Of a DNA stretch of 34,556 nucleotides, positions 23,853 through 34,556 are shown piece by piece. A model generated the notes under the pieces. That model had not been told where the DNA came from. It made no database searches and was given only the letters and a program-made list of their open reading frames with translations. This stretch comes from Tubiluchus corallicola (lineage: Eukaryota > Priapulida > Priapulimorpha > Priapulimorphida > Tubiluchidae). Location: contig JAQGDQ010001265.1 in NCBI GenBank assembly GCA_030141605.1, positions 1 to 34,556 of the forward strand. Reading direction: 5' to 3'. How positions within the stretch are numbered: position 1 is the first letter of the stretch; every line of letters begins with the position of its first letter. The translations under genes were made by a program, and so were the position numbers.

Positions 23853-24545
23853 GAGAGGAAGACATTCAGAAGTACATTCAATATGGTCCACCTGTGTAAG
23901 AGAAAAAGACATTCAAAAGTACATCCAATACGAACCACCTGTGTAAGAGAAAAAGCCCTTCAAAAATACATCCAATACGGACTACCTGTGCAAGAGAGAA
24001 AAAAAATCAAAAGTACATCCAGTACGGACCACCTGTGTAAGAGAAAAAAATTCAAAAGTACATCCAATGTGCGTCCACCTGTGTAAGAGAAAATGACATT
24101 CAAAAGTACATCCAATATGGGTCCACCTGTGTAAGAGAAAATGACATTCAAAAGTACATTGAATATGGTCCTCCTCTGTAAGAGAAAATGACATTCAAAA
24201 GTACATCCAATATGGGTCCACCTGTGTAAGAGAAAATGACATTCAAAAGTACATCCAATATGGTCCACCTGTGTAAGAGAAAATGACATTCAAAAGTACA
24301 TTGAATATGGTCCACCTGTGTAAGAGAAAATGACATTCAAAAGTACATTCAATATGGGTCCACCTGTGTAAGAGAAAATGACATTCAAAAGTACATTCAA
24401 TATGGCCCACCTGTGTAAGAGAAAATGACATTCAAAAGTACATTGAATATGGTCAACCTGTGTAAGAAAGAAAGACATTCACAAATACTCTCAATATGGT
24501 CCAGCTGTGTAAGTGAGAAAAACATTCAAAAGTACATCCAATATG
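23823..24545 (+). repeat. Exon-end minisatellite, gene B block 1
   Basis: About 15 units, mostly 47 bp, beginning inside exon 5. A typical unit has AAAATGACATTCAAAAGTAC, then ATCCAATATGGTCCACC, then TGTGTAAGAG. The early units still read K-Y-I-Q-Y-G-P-P-V-stop in the exon's frame. Because 47 is not a multiple of three, the copies rotate through frames. The minus strand shows overlapping open frames that are artefacts of the repeat. Confidence 0.95.
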
Positions 24546-25430
24546 TTTAATGCTTGGAAAACAGAGTTTTTAGTTTTTAATTTTGATTCAGTTAATCAAA
24601 GCAAATATTCTTTTGATAATTCGGGCATAATTTCAGCTGGAATAATTTCAAGTTATCCTGCTTACTGCAATGTTTTTGTTCATGTCTGTATAGTCGAATT
24701 TGTTCCTATTTTACAAACATGGCTTGCCCCCATTCAATAACATTAAAATGTAAAAACTTCAAAATACTCTTTGCTGTCAGTTCAGCCTCTTGAAATTTTA
24801 TTATGATAAGCATCACAAAGTATGTACCTTGTAAAACTTCCATTGGGGAGCCCATTTCTTTTCTCGTGAAAAAAATTAACACTGTTTTCCTTATTGTCTT
24901 TTAAAAATTATTTGTTGCTGCTATGATTTAGATTTTCATTTTATTGCGTTATAAGTAAATAATCTTTAATGTTTTTGGCATATATATTAATTAAACATAA
25001 ACAAATTATATTTGCTTAAAACCGTACATTCTTAAGGTTTTTTGGTCATTTTTTCAAGTTTTTTGCTCTGCAGAAGTTGTTATACCAATATCATTCTGGT
25101 GTAAATTTAGTCTTTGTTATTATGTATTTTACTTCTCATATTATGCCTATGTAATGTGTTATGCATTATGTGTATATTGTGATAGATTATTGTACACTTT
25201 GTCTTACGATTGTTATGTACTTTACTTATATTGTCCTTGTATATCTGTGTATTATTGTATCTATGTATGTAAATGAGTATTTCTAGTTGTTCCTGGTTTT
25301 AGTTTTGTGCACAATAATTTATAGTTTTGCACCGGACGCATTTGCTTTTGGCGGTGCTTTAATAATTATTAATTAGTTCTTAAAACTCTGGATTTTTATT
25401 TTTATTGTGATCTATTTTATGGCAAATAAT
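24546..25430. repeat. Spacer S4 (gene B)
   Basis: Starts TTTAATGCTTGGAAAACAG. Near-identical by eye to S3 and S5, with small indels, such as a segment around 24723-24830 missing from S3. Noncoding. Confidence 0.88.
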
Positions 25431-25453
25431 AATGATATATATATATATTATAT

Positions 25454-25494
<41 letters not shown>

Positions 25495-25555
25495 TACTAT
25501 ATTATTATTAAAGTTATATTATTATTATATTGTTATATATTATATATTATTATTA

Positions 25556-25593
<38 letters not shown>

Positions 25594-25600
25594 AACGTTC
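25431..25600. repeat. AT-rich (TA)n/(TTA)n tract
   Basis: Perfect TA dinucleotides followed by TTA/ATT repeats, in the same position as the tracts closing S3 and S5. Confidence 0.93.
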
Positions 25601-25713
25601 GCACCTGAATATCACATATTTTGCCTAAGCTTGTCACATGACTAAATGTTACATAGTCGAATTTGTTCCTATTTTACAAACACGGCTTGGTCCTATTGTT
25701 CATAAAAATCACT
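25601..25713. repeat. Truncated tail between S4 and the next array block
   Basis: Matches the start of the shared tail (CACCTGAATATCACATATTT ... CTATTGTTCATAAAAATCAC), then switches abruptly into minisatellite at GAATATGGGTCCACC. This is a recombination junction. Confidence 0.8.
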
Positions 25714-26050
25714 TGAATATGGGTCCACCTGTGAAAGAGAAAATGACATTCAAAAGTACATTCAATATTGTCCACCTGTGTAAGAGAAAATGACATTCAA
25801 AGTACATTCAATATGGCCCACCTGTGTAAGAGAAAATGACATTCAAAAGTACATTCAATATGGCCCACCTGTGTAAGAGAAAATGACATTCAAAAGTACA
25901 TTCAATATGGTCCACCTGTGTAAGAGAAAATGACATTCAAAAGTACATTGAATATGGTCAAGCTGTGTAAGAAAGAAAGACATTCACAAATACTCTCAAT
26001 ATGGTCCAGCTGTGTAAGTGAGAAAAACATTCAAAAGTACATCCAATATG
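25714..26050 (+). repeat. Exon-end minisatellite, gene B block 2
   Basis: About seven units of the 47-bp family. The last three units repeat the order and variants of the last units of block 1 (AAGCTGTGTAAGAAAG, then GTCCAGCTGTGTAAGTGAG), showing that block and spacer were duplicated together. Confidence 0.93.
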
Positions 26051-26925
26051 TTTAATGCTTGGAAAACAGAGTTTTTAGTTTTTAATTTCGATTTAGTTAA
26101 TCAAAACAAATGTTCTTTTGATAATTCGGGCATAATTTCAGCTGGAATAATTTCAAGTTATCCTGTTTACAGGCAACATTTTTGTTCATGTCTGTATAGT
26201 CGAATTTGTTCCTATTTTACAAACATGTGCTAGCCCCCATTTAATAACATTAAAATGTAAAAACTTCAAAATACTCTTTGCTGTCAAATCAGCCTCTTGA
26301 AATTTTATTATGATAAGCATCACAAAGTATGTACCTTGTAAAACTTCCACTGGTGAGCCCATTTCCTTTCTCGTGAAAAAATTAACACTGTTTTCCTTAT
26401 TATCTTTTAAAAATTATTTGTTGCTGCTATGATTTAGATTTTCATTTTATTGCATTATAAGTAAATAATCTTTAATGTTTTTGGCATATATATTACTTAA
26501 ACATAAACAAATTATATTTGCGTAAAACCGTACATTCTTAAGATTTTCGGGTCATTTTTTCAAGTTTTTTGCTCTGCAGAAGTTGTTATACCAATATCAT
26601 TCTGGTGTAAATTTAGTCTTTGTTATTATGTATTTTACTTCTCATATTATGCCTATGTAATGTGTTAAGTATTATGTGTATATTGTGATAAATTAATGTA
26701 CACTTCGTCTTACGATTGTTATGTACTTTACTTATATTGTCCCTGTATATCTGTGTATTATTGTATCTATGTATGTAAATGAGTATTTCTAGTTGTTCCT
26801 AGTTTTAGTTTTGTGCACAATAATTTATAGTTTTGCACCAAACGTATTTGCTTTTAGCAAAGTTTTAAGTTTTAACACTGAGGATTACGATTTTTATTGT
26901 GATCCATTTTATGGCAAATAATAAT
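26051..26925. repeat. Spacer S5 (gene B)
   Basis: Third long copy of the S3/S4 spacer. It shares TTACTTAAACATAAACAAAT with S3 where S4 has TTAATTAAAC, so S5 appears closer to the gene A copy than to its neighbour S4. Noncoding. Confidence 0.88.
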
Positions 26926-27025
26926 AATAATATATATATATATATAATATTATTATATTAATATATTATTATTATTATTACATTATTATTATTATATAAT
27001 TATTATTATAATATTATTATTATTA
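26926..27025. repeat. AT-rich (TA)n/(ATT)n tract
   Basis: Third AT microsatellite closing a spacer, shorter than the other two. Confidence 0.93.
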
Positions 27026-27989
27026 TATATAAACTTTCGGACCTGAACATCACATATTTTCCCTAAGCTTGTCACATGACTAAATGTTGCATAGTCGAAT
27101 TTGTTCCTATTTTACTAACACGGCTTGGTCCTATTGTTCATAAAAATCTTCAAAATACTCTTTGCTGTCAAATCAGCCTCTTGAAATTTTACGATGATAA
27201 GCATCACTTTGTAAAACTTACACTGGTGAGCCTATTTCTTTTTTCGTGAAAAAATTTAAACTGTTTTCTAGATTGTTTGATGTGCGCGTGATTTGTGGAT
27301 TGGATATTATTCATTGATCTGCGATTCAGATTTTGATTTTATTGTATTAAGATTAAATGTTTTCTGGCATATATTAATTAAACAAAAATAAATTATATTT
27401 GCTTAAATCCACTACATTCATTAAGCTTTTTGGGTAATTTTTTCAAGTGTTTTTGACATTATGTAGAAATTATTATAATATTTATACCAATGGCATCCAG
27501 GTAGACCTTCGTACCTGAACATCACATATTTTGCCCAAGCTCATTAGCTGACCAAATGTTGGTATGGAAGGGTTCTAACTGAGAGTTTAGTGTTACATTA
27601 CAATGGGCTAATACAAAAATGTATGTCTGTATAACATTAGATAGCAATACTTAGGCTGGTATCTGTATATAAACAAGTTAATTTCTCGGGATTTACAGCA
27701 TAATTATTAAACTTTGTTGTAATATACAAAAATAGTAAGTGCACTTTTTAATTAGCATAAAATCAGACGCAAATAACATGTTGTCATTATGTCTGACACA
27801 ATTTACAAAGGAAAAATCACCTTTACATAAGCACTGAGTGAAACCTGCTAACATGATAGCAATTAATGTTGCTATACTTAATTAAGAATGAAAGAGATGC
27901 TATTCAGCTCATAATGCAAAAATTACTTTACAAAAGTGAAGTTATTTCCCATTCATTAACTGAGGATGTCAAATTTTTGCTCATTGTTA
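27026..27989. repeat. Shared 3' tail of the gene B repeat complex
   Basis: Near-identical by eye to 9157-10164, ending at the same GCTCATTGTTACT. Beyond it lies a dispersed-repeat copy, absent at the gene A locus. Confidence 0.88.
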
Positions 27990-27991
27990 CT

Positions 27992-28262
27992 TGATATGAT
28001 AAGTTTTTATACAAAAAAGTTAGAATGCTAACTTCGTGACACTTTCCATGAACATTAGGTGAGCTGCAGAAGTTTGAATTAGTTTAATTAAGCTGAGCAC
28101 TCTTACGAGAAGCCACGAAGTTCACCAGTTGCATCATAATCTTCAAGTGAGCTGCAGCTACCACTGCACCTGAATATTTCTATGCAGTATAAATTATAAA
28201 CTACAGTGTAAGTTAAAATAAGCTTTACAGACAGTTTTTTCAAAATTCTTTTTGTATTAACA
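27992..28262 (+). repeat. Dispersed ~300-bp repeat, copy 4
   Basis: Contains TGATAAGTTTTTATAC, AATTAGTTTAATTAAGC, ACGAAGTTCACCAGTTGC, TCATAATCTTCAAGTGA and TTTACAGACAGTTTTTTC in the family order. It begins directly at the right edge of the segment shared between the galectin loci. Confidence 0.65.
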
Positions 28263-28285
28263 AATAACTAATGTAATATAAAACC

Positions 28286-28377
28286 AATCAGCTGTAAATG
28301 GGATCTTGTCTTTATGATGATACTGCGCAACTTAACAAATCAGCTGTAGATGGGATCTTGTCTTCATGATGACACTG
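28286..28377 (+). repeat. Two-copy tandem duplication (offset 52 bp)
   Basis: AATCAGCTGTAAATGGGATC ... ATGATGATACTG is repeated at 28338 as AATCAGCTGTAGATGGGATC ... ATGATGACACTG. Noncoding. Confidence 0.85.
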
Positions 28378-28389
28378 GCTGGCTGTTCA

Positions 28390-28970
28390 CGTTTGTTTGC
28401 TTTGTCTTAGAGTTTGAATTAGAATCAGTAAATTAAGATCATTAATTTCATTTAATTTGGTTATTATACGATAATGTGGCAAATCCTGTAGGTCTAAAAT
28501 TCTATATTTTGTTTTGACTAATTAGAAAAGTTCCAGAAAAAACAAAATATTTTTACATCAAATATGTTGAAAGTGTTTTAGAGCTTTCGGTTCTTTCTTG
28601 AATTTGGAATCATGCTCAGCTGTGCCTCGATTTGCCAAATTATAAATTATAAAATGCAATATAAATATAATATGTAAATTATTATATATTACAAATTATA
28701 TAATAGCCCTAAGATTGTGGTATAATTTTAAGATATTAAAAAAAATTTACATAGTTTTGTGTGGCAGTGTTAAGCTACTCTATTGAAAGTACAGAACATA
28801 TTGAACTGTATTGTGGACGTAGAACAAGATGTAGCTAGGATTTTTGTTACGTTTTTTTGTATGCTTCTATTTGCTATCCATTTTTTTGCGGCTTAACAAA
28901 ACCCACAACTCAATTATCTGATTGTATCTGTTGAGAACAACAGCAAAATCATTCTTTTATCTTCCTCATA
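28390..28970. other. Intergenic, nothing recognised
   Basis: AT-rich noncoding sequence without recognised repeats or open frames. Confidence 0.5.
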
Positions 28971-28971
28971 A

Positions 28972-29170
28972 ATCATAAGACATAAGACATTTATTTCACC
29001 TTACACATTTACAATGGTTACTTATACAATATCTAGTGAAAGGGCCTACAATGGATATAATACAAATAAGATATACTGCACAGGAAAAGCCTCAAACACT
29101 GTTCACTTATACACGAAGGTAAATGTGTTGCGGGCAATCAAAAAGCAGGGCTTGTTAGATTGTCCCACAC
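28972..29170 (-). mobile_element. Possible 3' end of a retroposon (minus strand)
   Basis: On the minus strand the segment ends GGTGAAATAAATGTCTTATG followed by TCTTATG. The polyadenylation-like AATAAA and the tandem ATGTCTT at the terminus are typical of LINE or SINE 3' ends. No coding part was seen, and the left limit in element orientation is arbitrary. Confidence 0.35.
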
Positions 29171-30860
29171 TGTGAAAGAAAAAAAGTAATGGAAATAATC
29201 TGAAAATTTAAAGTGAATCGATAAAGAAAACATTTAGTGCTTAAAATGGAATGATGTAATGAATGAAGCTCATATATGAGATGATATAAAAGATAGAAAG
29301 ACTATTATTTGTTAATAGTATGTAAAATTAAAATAGCTTGATTAAGTCCTATTACTTCCTATTACTTTATTAAAAATCTTGTTACCTGTAGATGCTCCTA
29401 CTTACAGGAAAACGAAATACACACACTCGCAGCTCATGCTTGAGCACAGCTGTAAATTTTAAATTGGAATTTTTATCTTAAGACTTGCCTAGGTTAGTAC
29501 AACACACTGAATATCTTACGGTTGCTCTGTACTTCAATTTTCGCTTTCGCAAACACGTGCAGCAAGCTCGTTGAGTGTTTTTGAAGTTGAAAATTATGTT
29601 AGTTTCTGAGGGGTTAGCAGCCAAAATTCAACTCTCAAGTTTCCTCCTGATGACTCCAAAAATCTGTAATTGTATTTGTCTTTTTGTTCTCCTTACTCCT
29701 TTCGTAACATACTCCTTGCAAAATATTATAACTATACGTACACAAAATTTCTCTCCATTAACACAAACTATTTTATAATTATTAATTACACTCCTGCAAA
29801 AATAAAAACGTAATCACCTCTCAAAAAACTAAAACTATAATATGTAAAACATACTCCCATGACTCTCTTTCTCCAAACTGTTTTTTATCGCTATCCTGTT
29901 CTTACTGACCGATCTGACTTTTCCTTTTTCACATTTATTACATAATTCTTTTCTCTCTAGTACAAACTACATATACTAACAATTGCCATGTGCCACTTAG
30001 CTGGTCGGCCGCTGCTTAGCGATATACTTCAGTACAACATAAAGACATGTGCTCGCACTCAGCATAGCCACTTTGGTTATCGCATTTCTAGGACCAATTT
30101 TTACATTGGTTTTCATAAATAATTAAAATGTATACTTTTACCGTACTTGAAAATGGGGTAAAATATTAGCGGGACGACTAGTATTTCAACGTAGTAAAAA
30201 TAATACCATACACTAAAGCACAAACCAAACAATGCTAAAATACACACGCAATGCAAAACACAAATCGAGCAATAATAAGGACATGTTCTAGAAAATACTA
30301 CTAATGAAATATAAAAAAAGCCTTGCTAGTCAGCTCTTACAGATGCTATACACCTTGTAAAGCTTAAAGGTGTCCACTAAAAGAAGTATGCACAAATTTT
30401 TTATAAAAAAGGGATAGAAAATGATAAGTAAACGATGTTGTCTACTCAGTCCATTGCACATTGTCTGTTCTTGGGGCACTCTCCACATGATCTTTTTTAA
30501 TACCGATCTAAATGATAACTTACTTTAGTAATACTATTAGAAGTGTGTAATTGCTGACTTTTTCCACATTACTAAGCATAGGTATGAGAGATGGAGAAAC
30601 GTTGGCTTAGCAATAGTCCTACACTCTCCATCTGCCACAGGTGAGCTTCTTACAATGTGACAGGTTTAAAATCTGTTAAGTAACGTGGATTTTTTACTTC
30701 CGTTCCCCACTTTAATGTGCTTATTTGTCTTTATCTAATATTTCATGGACGGATTTCTGACTTCAAACAAGCCTATGTTTTTAAGGTTTTTTATTTGCCT
30801 ATACTGGGCGTGAGTTTTCCTGGAAGTTGGCATATCCGTATCTTACTAATATCCTTACCT
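29171..30860. other. Intergenic, nothing recognised
   Basis: Long AT-rich stretch. A 67-codon plus-strand frame at 29575-29778 has no recognisable domain or splice context. No RNA gene was detected by eye. Confidence 0.4.
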
Positions 30861-30866
30861 TAGACC

Positions 30867-31226
30867 TTAGTCTTTCCCGTGCAGGGATGCACATTGGGCA
30901 GACAGCATTTTCCACTGGGTTCTATCGGCGACTTCTCTTTCGATGTTCTCCCAACGTCTGTTCATAGCCCGAAGGTCTTCTTTGAAAGATCTGCGCCACG
31001 TTGTTTTTGGCCGACCTCTTTTCCTTTTTCCACCAGGTGGTTCCCAGCGTAACGCTATTTTGGAGTGGCATTGTTCTGGTAGGCGTAGAATATGACCAAC
31101 AAGCAGTCTCAGCCTTCTCTCTGCGACTATTTCCTGCAACCGCCTTGACTGCGCCTGCTGTAGGACTTCCGCATTGGTAACACTTACTGGGTTAAGTGGT
31201 TTAAAGCTGCTCCAATAAAGTAACTT
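30867..31226 (-). pseudogene. Non-LTR reverse-transcriptase C-terminal fragment (RTE-like)
   Basis: The minus-strand frame ends at TAA 30867-30869 and reads back through LLYWSS, NPVSVTNAEVLQQAQSRR, RRLRLLVGHILRLPEQ, KRKRGRPKTTWRRSFKEDLR and ADRTQWKMLSAQCASLHGKD. The RRLR.L.GHILR.P, GRPKTTWRR and final DR..W motifs are the hallmark C-terminus of non-LTR retrotransposon polymerases. It is intact in frame for over 100 codons, so younger than the copies in gene B intron 1, but catalytic domains are absent. LLY joined directly to V-T-N suggests an internal deletion. Confidence 0.85.
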
Positions 31227-31239
31227 TCTGCTGTGTGAT

Positions 31240-31310
31240 TTGTGATTTATTTGTATTATTATTTTACTACTATTATTATTACTATAGTATTACTATATTA
31301 TTACTATTTT
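31240..31310. repeat. (ATT)n/(ACT)n imperfect microsatellite
   Basis: TTATTATTTTACTACTATTA and similar triplets. Low complexity. Confidence 0.8.
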
Positions 31311-31935
31311 ACATGACAACTAAAAAATAAAAGTGTTTTGCAAATAAATGAACAAGTTCTTAGTAAAGCTTAAGAAAAAAGTTATGGTGTTCCTAAAAAA
31401 AAATTTAGCACTTCTGGATGTAAACGTTTTCTTTATGCTCTTTATAATTTTAGATGATTTATTTAGGTACAGTGTTTTGATTCATTGTCAATGAATCAAT
31501 GTTTCAATGTCTAATTCATGCTGTAAATGCATTTAAAACATTATCTAACCCTAACAAAGATAAGGTCATTGTAAAAACTTGAAAATGGCAAAGTTTTGGA
31601 TATGTTCACAAACTGCATTAAAATTTGGCATACTGATTTGCCACCCAGTTTTTAATTAATAGTTCCAGTTTGATTTTTGTGGCAGGCTTGCAAACAGGAA
31701 CCCAACCAATACAGAATTATTTACTACCAACGAAATATTGAAAAAATGGAACAAAGGGTTACCACATTGTTTTAATTCATAATTGTAAATTCTTTGCAAA
31801 AACAACAGGAGAAAATTTTTTGCATTGTTCTAAGACAATTATTGTTACTGAAATTGAGCAAAAGTTCCACAGCGTTTTAGAAAGTCGTTTCTTTGAACAA
31901 TTGAAATTTTTTTCAAAAGTTTGTTGTAGTCAACC
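31311..31935. other. Upstream region of the LRR-like gene; nothing specific recognised
   Basis: AT-rich and noncoding. No clear TATA box is distinguishable from background. Confidence 0.4.
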
Positions 31936-32569
31936 ATGTTCGACAATAATTTTTTGTTTACTGCATTGATATTTGGATATTTCATTGTTATTATATTTAA
32001 ATCAATTCAGCAGACACACGGAGTACATGTGACCGTGCATGGATGTGGAACTGTATGGTGGAAAGGAAACTGTACTTTTGCTGTAATTGCTGAGGGCTAC
32101 AAATCCTGTGAAGTTATGTGTGGTATAAAAGAGCCACTTGATAAAATAGCACTTGGTGAAGTAGTTGGTACACTGAAAAATAAGTTATTAGAAATCAGAA
32201 TTTTTAACTACGATGATCCGACTTTACCTGATTACTTTCTAGACGAAAAACAAGTGAATCTTTTGAAGATTATATTGTCTAAGAAACTCGAAACTATTGG
32301 CAGTGAAGCTTTCTATGGAGACATTGACAATATAATATTGGAGGACAATTCTGAACTAAAAACGATACATCCCCATGCTTTTTCAAGATTAGAGAACCTA
32401 ACCATGTTGAGAATCCAGAATTCGTTAAAACTGGAAATAACAAGCTTAGACTTTTCATCAAACCCAAAGATCTCAATGTTTGCGATAGTATCAACAGCTA
32501 CAGATTATTTAACAAGGCCGATCTTTCCACCAAATCTTCCAGCAGAGAGCATATCCTTCTATATTGGGG
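31936..32569 (+). CDS. First exon of a secreted/anchored leucine-rich-repeat-like protein
   Basis: The ATG at 31936 (A at -3) opens 211 codons ending at a strong donor, GGG|gtaagt, at 32570, phase 1. Residues 6-21 (FLFTALIFGYFIVIIF) form a signal peptide or signal anchor. A cysteine cap follows (Cys37, 46, 58, 62; sequon NCT at 45-47). Residues about 83-190 look like irregular leucine-rich repeats: LLEIRIFNYDDPTLPDYF, LETIGSEAF, LKTIHPHAFSRLENLTMLRI, LEITSLDFSSNPKISMF. The 'L..I...AF..' pattern is common in extracellular LRR proteins, and the cap plus LRR layout faintly recalls secreted arthropod LRR subunits. Remaining exons lie beyond the window. Exact family not recognised. Confidence 0.75.
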
Positions 32570-32794
32570 GTAAGTTGTTTTTTCGAAATGCCTGATTTCT
32601 GCAAAAAAGCACATGACCGTGCGAAAGTATGCACGTTGCATAGTAGATTTACCGCACATCAAAAATTATCACCAAAAAGTTTTTTTGGTTGAATAAAGTA
32701 ACCTCTTTAAAAGCAGTAACTAACATGGTTTGCTCTTTGCCCTGTTATTGCGAATTATTCAGAATAATTTGATAAAATTGTGTTCTTTGCATGC

Positions 32795-32842
32795 GGGTGT
32801 GTGTGTGCGTGTGTGTGTATGTGCGTGCGTGCGTGCGTGCGC
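32795..32842 (+). repeat. (GT)n/(GTGC)n simple repeat
   Basis: GTGTGTGTGCGTGTGTGTGT followed by five GTGC/GCGT units, in the first intron of the LRR-like gene. Confidence 0.93.
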
Positions 32843-33669
32843 ATGCTTGGCCGCGGTCTGCTCACTATCCTCTCTCCTTTTCACTTATACTAGCCATTAG
32901 GCCCTATCTGCCTGTATACTGTGGAAGTTGGAATTGTACATTTTTAATTAGGTGCTGCCATCTATGAACTAATCCTGTTACATTCTACCAGCTAAATTAC
33001 CCCCAGTATAATTGTATGGTGCAGTGAATGCATATTCACTGGTTCTCTCCCTATTTTTAAGTAATGGTTGTTGTAAAGCCTGTGCAAGTCTGCATAGGTC
33101 ACCTATACCTGTATATACTGACTGGTTTTGCTTTCTAGTCACTCTCACTCTCAGTGTTTAGTGCAGCAGTCATGCTACTCATGTGTCTGTAGTTTTAAGA
33201 AACACTTTTCTGTTGTGCGCAGTGCAAATAAGTATTACAGATTTTTTACTCTTGTTCATACTTCTGTGCCTAAACTCAATCATAACAAAGTGAGTGATCA
33301 ACAACTTCAAACATGACTTTCACATATACTGTTCAACTATTGCACCCTTGTAGACTGGAAGCTGTTAATGTACATTTGTAAATTGGAGAAAAAGGTAAAT
33401 TTCAGTTCGATTCAATTCGTGTTTCTGTCACACCACGAAGTGATAATCTTATACAGTGAAAATTGCATCGTGTCATTGTTTGGCGTTAACAACATCAGGA
33501 AATTTTTCTTTTTAGTTTTGCAAATTTCTTCATTTTTTGATGATACACGTGCAGTGAGGTAATCTAATATTTCCTGGGTTAATAGTAATCTGTTAACGCA
33601 TTTGTTTCTGGGTAAAATGAATATGGTAGAAAATGTACTATTGCAACAGATTGAAGTAAATTGATTGAG
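32843..33669. other. Intron of the LRR-like gene; nothing recognised
   Basis: No exon could be supported. Two overlapping opposite frames (33368-33562 plus, 33412-33771 minus) carry no recognisable domain. Confidence 0.4.
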
Positions 33670-34556
33670 CAGTTGTTGTAGACTGAAGTACATAGATGAA
33701 ACATTAATGTTAATTAAAGTGCATGGCTGGAACTGTATGTTTCTGCACGTAGATGAAAGTGTTGTAATCACTTACTGTACTTACTGTACTTATTGAAGTG
33801 CACAGACGAAGCTGTACTGTTAATGTAGATTGAAGTGCATACATGAAACTGTACTGTTAATGTAGATTGAAGCGCACAGATGAAGCTGTACTGCTAATGT
33901 AGGTTGCAGTGCATAAATGAAGCTGCACCGTTAATGTAGATTGAAGTGCACAGATCGCACAGATGTACCTGTGCTGTTAATGTAGATTGAAGTGCACAGA
34001 GGAAGATGTACTGCAAATGTAGATTGAAGCGCATAGATGAAGCTGGACTGTTAATGTAGATTAGAGTGCATATATGAAACTGTACTGTTAATGTAGATTG
34101 AAGTGCACAGATGAAGCTGTGCTGTTAATGTAGATTGGTGTGCACAGATGAAGCTGGACTGTTAATGTAGGTTGAAGTGCATAGATGAAGCTGGGCTGTT
34201 AATGTAGATTGAAGTGCATTAATGAAGCTTTACTGTTAATGTAGAGTAAAGTGCACAGTTGAAGCTGTACTGTTAATGTAGTGTAAAGAGCACAGTTGAA
34301 GCTGTACTGTTAATGTAGTGTAAAGAGCACAGATGAAGCTGTGCTGCTAATGTAGATTGATGTGCACAGATGAAGCTGTTCTGTTAATGTAGATTGAAGT
34401 GCACAGATGAAGCTGAACTGTTAATGTAGATTGAAGTGCATGGATGAAGCTGAACTGTTAATGTAGATTGAAGTGCACAGATGAAGCTGAACTGTGAATG
34501 TAGATTGAAGTGCACAGATGAAGCTGAACTGTTAATGTAGGTTGAAGTGCATGGCG
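33670..34556 (+). repeat. 37-bp minisatellite running off the window end
   Basis: From about 33790 there are about 20 units containing CAGATGAAGCTGTACTG, TTAATGTAGATTGAAGTGC. Units to the left (33670-33790) are degraded. The rightmost units are the most alike, with a GAAGCTGAACTG variant dominating after 34400, suggesting recent local amplification. The array continues beyond 34556. Confidence 0.93.

Noticed and set aside
23883-24478. Overlapping minus- and plus-strand frames in the array after gene B
   Set aside because: Low-complexity products of the 47-bp minisatellite rotating through frames. The real coding part stops at 23852.
29575-29778. 67-codon plus-strand frame
   Set aside because: No domain, promoter or splice evidence. 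Surrounded by noncoding AT-rich DNA.

Overview
The window looks like intron-rich, AT-rich nuclear DNA from an invertebrate animal. Supporting signs are GT-AG introns with consistent phases, secreted multi-domain lectin-like exons, heavy microsatellite and minisatellite content, and remnants of hAT, LTR and non-LTR elements. The phylum cannot be fixed. The leucine-rich-repeat exon near the right end faintly recalls secreted arthropod proteins, but this is weak. Nothing looks bacterial.

Two tandem paralogous genes on the + strand encode secreted proteins ending in a galectin domain. Gene A (exons 2-5 at 835-5363) is cut at its 5' end by the window edge. Gene B (14066-23852) can be modelled completely: exon 1 encodes a signal peptide and a PAN/apple-like module, exon 2 a short linker, and exons 3-5 the galectin domain, giving 276 residues. 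Intron positions and phases (1, 0, 2, 2) match between the genes. Several canonical galectin sugar-binding residues are replaced in both. A third gene begins at 31936 with the first exon of a secreted or membrane-anchored leucine-rich-repeat-like protein that runs off the window.

The most unusual structure follows each galectin gene. A minisatellite of about 46-47 bp starts inside the last coding exon, and its unit carries the last ten codons, the stop codon and about 17 bases of 3' sequence. Array blocks alternate with unique-looking spacers (three blocks after gene A, two after gene B) and end in a shared tail. By eye the spacers and tail are near-identical between loci while the exons are strongly diverged, so sequence identity changes abruptly around the stop codon.

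Introns and intergenic DNA hold a 75-bp satellite interrupted by a 420-base N gap, a 37-bp minisatellite, a compound (TAG)n/(CAG)n/(TTG)n tract, a (TTTAG)n tract, a terminal-inverted-repeat MITE, a hAT-type MITE and a solo LTR (both with target-site duplications), a second probable LTR, three reverse-transcriptase C-terminal fragments, and a dispersed repeat of about 300 bp in four copies. Identities quoted are by-eye estimates, not computed alignments.
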